A stretch of DNA of 46,464 bases from Deltaproteobacteria bacterium (GTDB taxonomy: Bacteria; Bdellovibrionota_C; UBA2361; OMII01): the NCBI GenBank assembly GCA_947488865.1, contig CANLCB010000005.1, positions 1-46,464 of the forward strand, read 5' to 3'. The translations under genes were made by a program, and so were the position numbers. The notes beneath the pieces were generated by a model. That model did not search any database. It was not told the DNA's origin and saw only the letters and a program-made list of their open reading frames with translations. Below, one piece after another: positions 25,701 to 34,240 of the stretch. Within the stretch, counting starts at the first letter, position 1, and each line of letters starts with the position of its first letter.

Positions 25701-27125
25701 CTACTTCTCCTTTGAACGGCCAGTAACCGTTCCCAAAACTAGTCCATCCACAACTTGAATTTCCAGAGCGTCCCCGTCAGAGGTCTCGGTAATAGAACGA
25801 ACAGGCTCCCCACCGACTCGAACGATACTGTAGCCACGTTCCAACACCTTTTTCGGATTGAGAGAGTCGAGACGAAGCCCGAGGCTCGTCACCTGCCCCT
25901 TCGCGTCCTCGACCCCTCGCTTGGCGCCTACGAGAAGACGCCCCTCTAGCGTATCAACCGTCGCTCGAAGTTTTTCTGTTTTCTCTGTCGGTATCGCCCG
26001 TCGCAAACGCTCTCGAAACTGAGACACCATCGTATTGAGACGATCTACCGACGCCATTCCTGTTCTGAACAGGCGCCCGTGGAACAGCTCTATTTTTCCG
26101 CGGAGTAGTTCAATTACTTTATCTGGGCGAATGCTCGCTAGTTTCGCCTCCGCCGCTTTGATACGAAGCTTCCCCTCAGCGACAATTGCCAACGCACGCG
26201 CATCCAAGCGAAGCGATAGCTCATCGATGCGTTGAATCATCGGCTGTAACCACCGATCGAAATCTCTTAGGCGACGCTCAAACTCACTTACCCGCTGAAG
26301 CAAGTCGGTCACCTTAGGCACCACCATCTCCGCGGCCGCTGTCGGCGTTGGAGCGCGAACATCCGCCGCGAGATCACAGAGGGTAGTATCTGTTTCATGA
26401 CCAACTCCGGACACCACTGGCACGGAGGCGGCGAATACCGCTTTCACAACGGCTTCCTCGTTGAAGGCCCACAGGTCCTCAAGCGAACCTCCACCTCGAG
26501 CAACGATGATGACATCCACCAGCTTCGACTCATCCAATCGACGAATGGTCGCCGCGATCTCCTGCGCGGCCCCATCTCCCTGCACCCTCGTTTCGGCGAG
26601 GTACACCACCATAGCGGGGTAACGCTCTCGAATTTTAACCATCATGTCGTGCAAAACAGCCCCCGACTTCGAGGTAACAAGACCTACGGCCTTCGGCAAA
26701 AACGGCAATGGACGCTTCCGCTCAGCGGAGAAAAATCCTTCGCGCTGTAGCTTGTCTTTGAGCTCAAGAAACTGCCGTTGTAACTCGCCTTCTCCGTCTT
26801 CTAGGAGACGGTTAACTACTATCTGAAATCGGCCACTTTGAGCGTACACATTGGGCCGACCGTGGCACCGCACCGCCATGCCCGCGACAGGCTTACATTT
26901 GAGCATCCGCACCATGCCAGCCCACATGACGCAAGAGAGCTGAGCCCCCTGATCTTTCACGGTAAAATAGAGGTGCCCGCTCTGAGCGTAGGTAATCTGG
27001 GAAATCTCGCCATGAAAAAGAAGCTGCGGAAACTGAACTTCAAAGATATCGTTTATTATGCGTGTCGCGTCTGTGACCGATAGGTAGAGGTCGGCTGCTT
27101 GTGATGTCGTCGCGCTTTTCTGCAT
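25701..27125 (-). CDS. xseA: Exodeoxyribonuclease VII large subunit
   Basis: OB-fold 'LLFHGEISQITYAQSGHLYFTVKDQGAQLSCVMW'; 'VGLVTSKSGAVLHDMMVKIRERYP', 'DVIIVARGGGSLEDLWAFNEEAVVKAVFAASVPVVSGVGHETDTTLCDLAADVRAPTPTAAAE'. Confidence 0.95.
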   Translation of the reverse strand: MQKSATTSQAADLYLSVTDATRIINDIFEVQFPQLLFHGEISQITYAQSGHLYFTVKDQGAQLSCVMWAGMVRMLKCKPVAGMAVRCHGRPNVYAQSGRFQIVVNRLLEDGEGELQRQFLELKDKLQREGFFSAERKRPLPFLPKAVGLVTSKSGAVLHDMMVKIRERYPAMVVYLAETRVQGDGAAQEIAATIRRLDESKLVDVIIVARGGGSLEDLWAFNEEAVVKAVFAASVPVVSGVGHETDTTLCDLAADVRAPTPTAAAEMVVPKVTDLLQRVSEFERRLRDFDRWLQPMIQRIDELSLRLDARALAIVAEGKLRIKAAEAKLASIRPDKVIELLRGKIELFHGRLFRTGMASVDRLNTMVSQFRERLRRAIPTEKTEKLRATVDTLEGRLLVGAKRGVEDAKGQVTSLGLRLDSLNPKKVLERGYSIVRVGGEPVRSITETSDGDALEIQVVDGLVLGTVTGRSKEK

Positions 27126-27152
27126 ACAGTTTGTATCGGGAATCGATTACTG

Positions 27153-28031
27153 GTGAAGGTACTACTACAAAAGATAAAGTCCAGCCAATCTTCTCCGCGC
27201 GCCCGGCGAGGGCCACATACGCGAACTCATGCGTTATGGACCATTCTGATAGCCTCTCTGATCCTCGATCCTATCCTTCGAACATGGGTAACTCCTCGAC
27301 TACCAGAAGAAGTCGCTATAACCCTTGGGACTTTATGCGCTATCTCCATCCTACCGTTCATCGCGCAACGCTCCCTACATGTTACCCTCTCTAAATTGAG
27401 AAACTTTCACCTTAGAACCCTGCAAGGATCAACCTCCATCCTTCCGCTCTTCGTGGTCGGCTTTGTCGTTCTCGGCGTCTTTTTAAAACTGGCCATCCTT
27501 TTTAATCTTCCGAAAGCGGCGGCAGCCCTCGCCCTCGCCGTGATAGTGCCACCGGTCATCAAGCAAATTAAAACGATTAAAGCCGATTCCGTCGCGGAGC
27601 GGGAATTACTATCCAAAAATCCTTGGGCGAAAGTTCAAAGATGGGAACAGCAACTCATTATTTTTGTCGCCCTGCCCCTCGTCCTCGCTCGCCTTATCGG
27701 GGTGTGCGGAGTCTTCATAGCCCCCACAACAACCGATGAATGGACTCCAGCAATTTTTACAGCCACAAGCGGGCTCTTCCTCGCGATACTAAAACCAGAC
27801 AGAAGCTTCTTTATGGGGATGTGTCAAAAATGCAAACATCCCGTCCCTATTGTCTTTCAAGATGTCGGTAGCTGCCTGCACTGCGATGAGCGCCTTCGCC
27901 TCTCTTATCACGCGTGGGTGCATGGCCTATTATTTGACCACTCGAAGGCACAAAAGTCAGAGCAGCCTCCCAAAAAGGCAAAGGGCAAAAGGCTTCAAAC
28001 CACCACAAAGACAGAAGCACTAAAAAAGTGA
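27153..28031 (+). CDS. Membrane protein with C-terminal zinc-ribbon-like CxxC pair
   Basis: Several TM helices; 'MCQKCKHPVPIVFQDVGSCLHCDERL' CxxC...CxxC. Confidence 0.55.
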   Translation: MKVLLQKIKSSQSSPRARRGPHTRTHALWTILIASLILDPILRTWVTPRLPEEVAITLGTLCAISILPFIAQRSLHVTLSKLRNFHLRTLQGSTSILPLFVVGFVVLGVFLKLAILFNLPKAAAALALAVIVPPVIKQIKTIKADSVAERELLSKNPWAKVQRWEQQLIIFVALPLVLARLIGVCGVFIAPTTTDEWTPAIFTATSGLFLAILKPDRSFFMGMCQKCKHPVPIVFQDVGSCLHCDERLRLSYHAWVHGLLFDHSKAQKSEQPPKKAKGKRLQTTTKTEALKK

Positions 28032-30683
28032 CTATTTTCGGAACCAGGAGAAAAGCCCCTTCGAGGTTGGCTTATCCTCATGGAGCTCGTCGTTCGCCGT
28101 CAGGAGTTCACTCGCCGAAAGAACACTGATGCTCTGCTCTATAGCGCTTCGAGAATCTACATTCTCGGCATCCGCAAGGATACCAATCGCGCGAACATCC
28201 TGACGAACGGAATGAAGGGTCTCTCCATACGCGGAAACCAACGAGAACTCCACTTTGAGATTCTCAACCGAACTTCCTGAAAGCGTGTGCTCGAACTCAA
28301 CCGGAATTTGGCTAAGTCCCATCTGCTGGCGAACCCAAGCGGCGCTCTGCTGAGACGCCAAGCGGTGCTTGAACATCTTCTCTGGTGATTCAGTTCCTCG
28401 TATGAGAGAAGCGACCACGGTAACTCCTTCCTCTAGATATCGACCATGAGGAATGTTTACGAGCGCCCGACATGAAAGCCGAGGTGTTTGAACGTAGGTG
28501 TGCGCCACGATATCTACAATTCGCGGAGCGGGCATACCAACTTCAACTATCTGTCGTCCAGCGCCAGATAGCGGTCGCACAAAGAACTCTTTGGATTCGG
28601 AAACAAGGATCTCACCCGTCAACGAGAGAGCGCGCACACGAGCGAAAAGTCGAATTTTCGCGTTCACGCGTTGAGCTTCGGGCCCAAAATACCACCCTAG
28701 TAGCTCCTCACGCTTGAAGTTAGCTACTATCGAATGCTCTGCGAATCCTGAGTGCCCTTCGACACAAACGCCTCGGGTTACTGGCTTGAAGCTCATCCCC
28801 AAAACATCCGTGAAGGCCTGCAACAAAAGATGCCCATCCTCGCGCTCAATAGCAATTTCTACTCGATACGGAGAGAACAGCTCTCCCACTCGACCAGCGG
28901 CAAGCTCAGCGAGCTGCTTCGAGGAATTGCGAGGACAGAAAGTTGCTTGAACCCTCACGCCCTCATCGCCCCCGAACAACCAAGCAGAATCTACTTCAAT
29001 AGACTCAAGCTCTATAGTGCTAGCGAGTGATTGTCCTGCCTTACTACCGGACTCAGAAGCCTCCTCTCCTGAAATCGCGAGCGACACAACGCCCATATCT
29101 CCGCATAGAATGCGGTCGTCCGACGAAACGATAACCACTTCGCATGTCAGATTATGGGAACCGGGCTGTAAGAGTAAAAATTCTACCGGAATATCAATGT
29201 TGAGTCCCCGATAATGAGACCACGCTCCCTTTGGATGCAGGATACGTCGATAGCGATATGACGACACTGACTCGACGGGAACGTTTAACTCCGACGCTAC
29301 ATACGGAATTCCGAGCGAAGAAAGCTCAACAATCTCTCCCTTTTCATCGATAAACCGACACTCAAGGAGCACGCTTTCACCCGCATGCATGAAAAGTGAA
29401 AGATCAAACAGCACAGAAATAGTGCGGCGCTCCCAACCTGCCACCACTTTGTAGGCTGAGGAGACGGTCAATTCAGAAATCTTGTCTCCCGACACTACAT
29501 CATGCGGCCACATACCTACGGAATGTGGCGCTGGCACATGAGCACCCACCAATTCTTGCCGAGGAACACAGATACTCTCTGGGCGCGAGGCAGACACTAT
29601 CTCACGGCCATCGTTATCAACCACGGACACCACTAACTCAACATCGCAACGTCCAGACGGAAGATCGAGCGCGGCATAGGGAACGAACGCTCTAATATCA
29701 TCAATTACAAGGCGCTGCGCGTTGGGCCGTATCGGAACGAGGGAGCAGAAAGGCGCGTCATCAGGAACAACCTCAAATACCTCCGATCCTCCAGGATCGG
29801 TCCAGCTTCCCCACTCCTTGCGAACGGACGCGGCGCTGCCGTTATACTTTACGGACACACGAAGCCAGAGCGGTTGACCATCGTGACCAACCAGACGAAG
29901 ACCACATGTTACAAAACAGCCCTTAGCTCCGAAAACTTGGTGATCATGAAGCACTTCAAATCCGAAGAGCGCGTCCTGCTCCTCCTGATCGAAGCTCTGC
30001 CCGGTTTCAATCACAAGGCCTTGAGAGAAAGCATCGATCTCCAGCCCCGCCAGGCTCATCTTACGACGAACGTACCACTTGAGAAGCATCGTAAGCTCAT
30101 CAAGCTCGCGACTGATGTCATAGTCCCACGCACCACGCGTTTCACTCTTAGCGGCACCAGTGCGAAGAGCCTCTCGCTCATTCGCCGCTACCGCGGTAAG
30201 AGCGCTCTGCGCTCGGCGAACAAGCCCACTCACGATGGAAGCCTCAACGGAACCGGCGTACAAGGTGTTTAAAAGCAACGGAGCGTTAGGCTCCAGAGAG
30301 AATAAACCTGTCTCGCGATGCGTAACTTGTCGAACGATAGCGAGGACCAACTCAGCGACTTTCGAAACCGCTTGAGCGCTCGTTCGACGGGCGCGGGCTC
30401 GGTATTTCCCGGCTCTGCGAATGTCTTCTTCCAGAGGCGCTATGAACTTTTGAAGCGACTCAGATCGATCACCGATAAATCGACGAACGTCAGCGACACT
30501 TAGCGAACGGCTCTCTCGCAAAGCGGGAGCTCGAGAGAGCTTTCCATTTCCGTTTGAAACGATAGCACTCTTCGCGACTTTGAGTGGAGAGGCGCTCTCC
30601 CCGTTCGGGGCTTCAATCACCTCTCGAAGGGCGATCTCTTTCTCTACAACGTTCATTTCTTCCGGCAGGCTACTACGGTACAT
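28032..30683 (-). CDS. Large hypothetical protein, beta-rich, no signal peptide
   Basis: 883-codon uninterrupted ORF with repeated Ig-like looking beta segments (for example 'GESVLLECRFIDEKGEIVELSSLG', 'GSHNLTCEVVIVSSDDRIL'); no family recognised. Confidence 0.6.
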   Translation of the reverse strand: MYRSSLPEEMNVVEKEIALREVIEAPNGESASPLKVAKSAIVSNGNGKLSRAPALRESRSLSVADVRRFIGDRSESLQKFIAPLEEDIRRAGKYRARARRTSAQAVSKVAELVLAIVRQVTHRETGLFSLEPNAPLLLNTLYAGSVEASIVSGLVRRAQSALTAVAANEREALRTGAAKSETRGAWDYDISRELDELTMLLKWYVRRKMSLAGLEIDAFSQGLVIETGQSFDQEEQDALFGFEVLHDHQVFGAKGCFVTCGLRLVGHDGQPLWLRVSVKYNGSAASVRKEWGSWTDPGGSEVFEVVPDDAPFCSLVPIRPNAQRLVIDDIRAFVPYAALDLPSGRCDVELVVSVVDNDGREIVSASRPESICVPRQELVGAHVPAPHSVGMWPHDVVSGDKISELTVSSAYKVVAGWERRTISVLFDLSLFMHAGESVLLECRFIDEKGEIVELSSLGIPYVASELNVPVESVSSYRYRRILHPKGAWSHYRGLNIDIPVEFLLLQPGSHNLTCEVVIVSSDDRILCGDMGVVSLAISGEEASESGSKAGQSLASTIELESIEVDSAWLFGGDEGVRVQATFCPRNSSKQLAELAAGRVGELFSPYRVEIAIEREDGHLLLQAFTDVLGMSFKPVTRGVCVEGHSGFAEHSIVANFKREELLGWYFGPEAQRVNAKIRLFARVRALSLTGEILVSESKEFFVRPLSGAGRQIVEVGMPAPRIVDIVAHTYVQTPRLSCRALVNIPHGRYLEEGVTVVASLIRGTESPEKMFKHRLASQQSAAWVRQQMGLSQIPVEFEHTLSGSSVENLKVEFSLVSAYGETLHSVRQDVRAIGILADAENVDSRSAIEQSISVLSASELLTANDELHEDKPTSKGLFSWFRK

Positions 30684-30965
30684 ACTTCAAGAATTCAGCG
30701 CTCAACGGTCATGCGCGGGCTATCGTGATAGCCCGATTGAACAAGGTCCGCCAGTCCCCCGAATAGCAAAATGATACTCAAGGCAACCAAGGGACTAATT
30801 ACCCAGTCTTTTCAGCCACTTCTCTCTTGCAATGGGTAGCGTGATACAACAAACTGCAGCCGTAGTAGAGAGAAATTCCCGAACAAAGCGAACTAGCCTT
30901 CTACCTCACTTCCCGACGAACTTTCAACCCACGTTGCGAGGCTGAGTGAACGAATAGTTAGCGGT

Positions 30966-30995
30966 TTGTACAATTGTCTCAAGGTGGACTATAAA
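30966..30995 (+). promoter_or_regulatory. Putative sigma-70-type promoter for the E2-lipA operon
   Basis: TTGTAC - 18 bp - TATAAA, about 40 bp upstream of the E2 start. Confidence 0.5.
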
Positions 30996-31036
30996 TCGGG
31001 GCTCGAAAGAACCTTTTTAGGATAGAGAGGATATCC

Positions 31037-32317
31037 ATGGCTACCGATGTGAAGATGCCGCAACTGAGCGATACTATGAGTTCGGGTAAGATCCTTACCT
31101 GGAAAAAGAAAGAAGGTGATCAAGTTTCCCGCGGCGACATCCTGGCTGAAGTCGAAACCGACAAAGCAAATCTGGAGATCGAATCGTTCTTTAATGGAAC
31201 GCTCCTGAAAATTCTCGTTCCAGCGTCATCGACAGCCAAAGTCGGAGAGATAATCGCTGTTATCGGCGCTGCTGGAGAATCTGTAGCTGCAGGACCAGCA
31301 ACAACAACGGCCGCGACTCCTCCTCCAGCCGCTCCGAAAGCAGCCGCACCAGCTCCACAGGCAGCTCCGGTGACTGCACAGACCACGCCTCTCAGCGTTG
31401 TTTCAAATGGGGAGCGAATCAAAGCGAGCCCTCTCGCGAAACGCGTAGCTGAGCAGCTTCAAGTGAACCTTTCCTCAGTTCAAGGTTCGGGCCCTCACGG
31501 CAGAATTATTCGCCGCGATGTTGAAGCTGCGGCTGGTGGCTCCGCCGCTCCTGCTTACCAACCAGTTTCTACGCCCGCTCCTGTTCAACATGTGGCACCT
31601 GCTCCGCAGATGCCTGCCGTTAACGCAGGTCAAGCCGCTGGAACCTTTACTCCACTTTCAAAAATGCGCGAGACAATCGCTCGCCGTATGCAGGAGAGCG
31701 TCAACACCTCCCCTCACTTCTATGTAACAACAACCGTCAACATGGGAGAGGCAATTCGACTTCGCGAAGCCCTCAAAGAGAAGCCTGAATACAAGGGAAT
31801 CAGCATGAATCACCTTGTTATCAAAGCTGCCGCTTACGGACTCAAGCATGAGCCTCGTGTAAACGCCGCGATGAAAAACGATCAGCTCTATCAGCCAGCG
31901 CAGATCAACATTGGAGTCATTACCGCTATTCCTGACGGACTGCTTATCCCAGTCCTTAAGGAAGTTGACGCGATGACTCTCAAAGACGTCGTCTTCGAGG
32001 CTCGCGCCGCTATCGAGCGCGCTCGTGCGGGCCGACCAAGCTCAACAGATCTCTCCGGTGGAACATTCAGCATCTCAAACATGGGAATGTTTGACGTAGA
32101 GAACTTCACCGCGATTATCAATCCAGGTCAGGGCGGAATCCTCGCCGTTAGCGCGACTCAGCAACAACCAGTCGTTCAGAACGGCCAGATCGTGGTAGGA
32201 TCTCTGATGAAGGCAACCGTATCCGTAGACCACCGCATCATTGACGGAGTTATGGCGAGCACCTTCTTGAAGCACTTCAAGGAAGCGCTTGAGATGCCAG
32301 CCCTCCTCATGGCGTAA
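31037..32317 (+). CDS. Dihydrolipoamide acyltransferase (E2) of a 2-oxoacid (probably pyruvate) dehydrogenase complex
   Basis: Lipoyl domain 'EVETDKANLEIESF', PSBD 'ASPLAKRVAEQLQVNLSSVQGSGPHGRIIRRDVE', catalytic C-terminus 'VSVDHRIIDGVMASTFLKHFKEALEMP'; Ala/Pro linkers. Confidence 0.93.
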   Translation: MATDVKMPQLSDTMSSGKILTWKKKEGDQVSRGDILAEVETDKANLEIESFFNGTLLKILVPASSTAKVGEIIAVIGAAGESVAAGPATTTAATPPPAAPKAAAPAPQAAPVTAQTTPLSVVSNGERIKASPLAKRVAEQLQVNLSSVQGSGPHGRIIRRDVEAAAGGSAAPAYQPVSTPAPVQHVAPAPQMPAVNAGQAAGTFTPLSKMRETIARRMQESVNTSPHFYVTTTVNMGEAIRLREALKEKPEYKGISMNHLVIKAAAYGLKHEPRVNAAMKNDQLYQPAQINIGVITAIPDGLLIPVLKEVDAMTLKDVVFEARAAIERARAGRPSSTDLSGGTFSISNMGMFDVENFTAIINPGQGGILAVSATQQQPVVQNGQIVVGSLMKATVSVDHRIIDGVMASTFLKHFKEALEMPALLMA

Positions 32318-32352
32318 CTATTCACGAAGGTGTGGAGTAAGAGGTCACTCGT

Positions 32353-33255
32353 ATGGCAGTAGAAGTTCCTCGTAACGCTCAAAATCTCGTCAAGCCGTCA
32401 TGGCTTAAGGTAAGAGCTCCTGGCTCTCCGGAGTACCTTGAGACGAAGAAGATCGTTAAGACTCTCAAGCTCCACACCGTGTGCGAAGAAGCGCAGTGCC
32501 CCAACATCGGAGAGTGCTGGTCTCACCACACCGCCACCTTCATGATCATGGGTGAGCTCTGCACACGAAAATGTCATTTCTGCTCCGTTAAGAAAGGAAC
32601 TTCAGAGACTCTCCAAGCTCTCGATCCTTTCGAGCCAGAGCGTGTGGGTTTAGCGGTAAAAGAGCTTGGCCTTAAGCATGCCGTTATTACGTCTGTGGAC
32701 AGAGATGATGTCGCCGACAACGGCGCCTCGCACTTCCTAAAGACCATCAAGGCAATTCGGACACACGCGCCTGGATGCAAAATTGAGCTCTTAATTCCCG
32801 ACCTGAAGGGCACCAGAAAAGACCTCGAAACTATTCTCAGCGCCAAAGTCGATGTGCTCAACCATAACATTGAGACGGTTCCTCGTTTGTACAAGAAAGT
32901 GCGACCTGGAGCTGGATACATTCGCTCCCTCTCAATTCATCGATGGGCCAAGGAAATCGATCCTTCTGTGATAACAAAGACCGGTATCATGGTTGGGCTC
33001 GGTGAAACGAAAGAAGAAGTCCTCGCGGTGATGGACGATCTTCGAGCTACTGGGATCGATGTTATGACCATCGGCCAGTACCTCCGCCCCTCTCAAAAAC
33101 AGCTTCCGGTTCGTGAGTTTATCACTCCAGAGGAGTTCAAAGAGTACGAGACTGAGGGCATGAAGCGCGGCTTTAAGTTTGTCGAGTCTGGACCTTTCGT
33201 GCGTAGCTCCTATCATGCCTGGAAGCACACCGCCGATGTAGCGGTTCGAGAGTAA
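32353..33255 (+). CDS. lipA: Lipoyl synthase
   Basis: 'CEEAQCPNIGECW', radical-SAM 'CTRKCHFC', 'HNIETVPRLYKKVRPGAGYIRSL', 'VMTIGQYLRPS', C-term 'SGPFVRSSYHA'. Confidence 0.97.
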   Translation: MAVEVPRNAQNLVKPSWLKVRAPGSPEYLETKKIVKTLKLHTVCEEAQCPNIGECWSHHTATFMIMGELCTRKCHFCSVKKGTSETLQALDPFEPERVGLAVKELGLKHAVITSVDRDDVADNGASHFLKTIKAIRTHAPGCKIELLIPDLKGTRKDLETILSAKVDVLNHNIETVPRLYKKVRPGAGYIRSLSIHRWAKEIDPSVITKTGIMVGLGETKEEVLAVMDDLRATGIDVMTIGQYLRPSQKQLPVREFITPEEFKEYETEGMKRGFKFVESGPFVRSSYHAWKHTADVAVRE

Positions 33256-33259
33256 CACT

Positions 33260-33985
33260 ATGAGCAAGCCCGCCTCCGGCGACTTAGGAGCGGTCTACCT
33301 CATTCCCAATACACTGGGAGAGACATCTCTAGACTCATCCCTCCCCCCTGTCATCACCCAACTGGTTGGTCGAATTAATCACTTCGTGGTCGAAGACGAA
33401 AAGAGCGCTCGCCGTTTTATTAAACAGTTATGCCCTGAGCGAGTCATTCGCGAACTCAACATTCGTCTTCTCAACGAACACACCAAACACGAAGAGCTTG
33501 AAACACTCGCAGTCCCCCTGAAAGAAGGGCACGATATCGGGGTAATTTCCGAGGCAGGATGTCCTGCCATAGCGGATCCTGGAGCCGACCTCGTCCGTTT
33601 GGCGCACCAGATAGGAGCTCCGGTACGCCCCCTCGTCGGACCGTGCTCAATGATACTGGCTCTCATGGCGTCAGGGATGAATGGCCAGCGATGGAGATTT
33701 CTTGGCTATCCTCCTATTGAGGATCAGGCTCGAAAGGATTTCTTCCGATCTATCGAAAAGGACATATACTCCTCGAACGAGACCCAGATCGTCATGGATA
33801 CTCCTTATCGGAGCCAAAAGCTTTTCGACGAACTGCTGTCAACGTTGCGCCCGGAAACACGCCTGTGTGTCGCTTCAGCCCTTACAACCGACCATGAATC
33901 CATTCAATCGCTCTTGGTGAAACAGTGGCGCTCACTGAGCCCCAGCATCGCGAAGGTCCCCACGCTGTTTGTCCTGGGACGATAA
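33260..33985 (+). CDS. RsmI-like tetrapyrrole-methylase-family SAM methyltransferase
   Basis: 'GVISEAGCPAIADPGADLVRLAHQIGAPVRPLVGPCSMILALMASG' matches the RsmI family; N-terminus divergent from canonical RsmI. Confidence 0.8.
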   Translation: MSKPASGDLGAVYLIPNTLGETSLDSSLPPVITQLVGRINHFVVEDEKSARRFIKQLCPERVIRELNIRLLNEHTKHEELETLAVPLKEGHDIGVISEAGCPAIADPGADLVRLAHQIGAPVRPLVGPCSMILALMASGMNGQRWRFLGYPPIEDQARKDFFRSIEKDIYSSNETQIVMDTPYRSQKLFDELLSTLRPETRLCVASALTTDHESIQSLLVKQWRSLSPSIAKVPTLFVLGR

Positions 33986-34026
33986 CTCGCCCGCTCTCGG
34001 GTCCTGCCGAGCGCCCCTAAGGATAG

Positions 34027-34060
34027 CGTAAGATAATTAATTGGTTATCTTGCGTTTCTT
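34027..34060 (+). terminator. Probable intrinsic terminator (AT-rich stem)
   Basis: CGTAAGATAA 34027-34036 / TTATCTTGCG 34045-34054 followed by TTTCTT, downstream of the E2-lipA-RsmI-like genes. Confidence 0.45.
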
Positions 34061-34240
34061 CATCTTCCGAGGGTTCCAGTTTCCCTTGAGAGATAGTAAA
34101 AAAGCCCTCATGGGTAGATCACCACATCTTGTCTCATGCGCTGCTCTCGCAATAAGAGTTGGCGCGCGAAGCTACATGAGCTTCCGATGTCTTAAGACAA
34201 CTGTTCTCCCATCACTAGAAGGCGAGAGAACTCGAACCTC

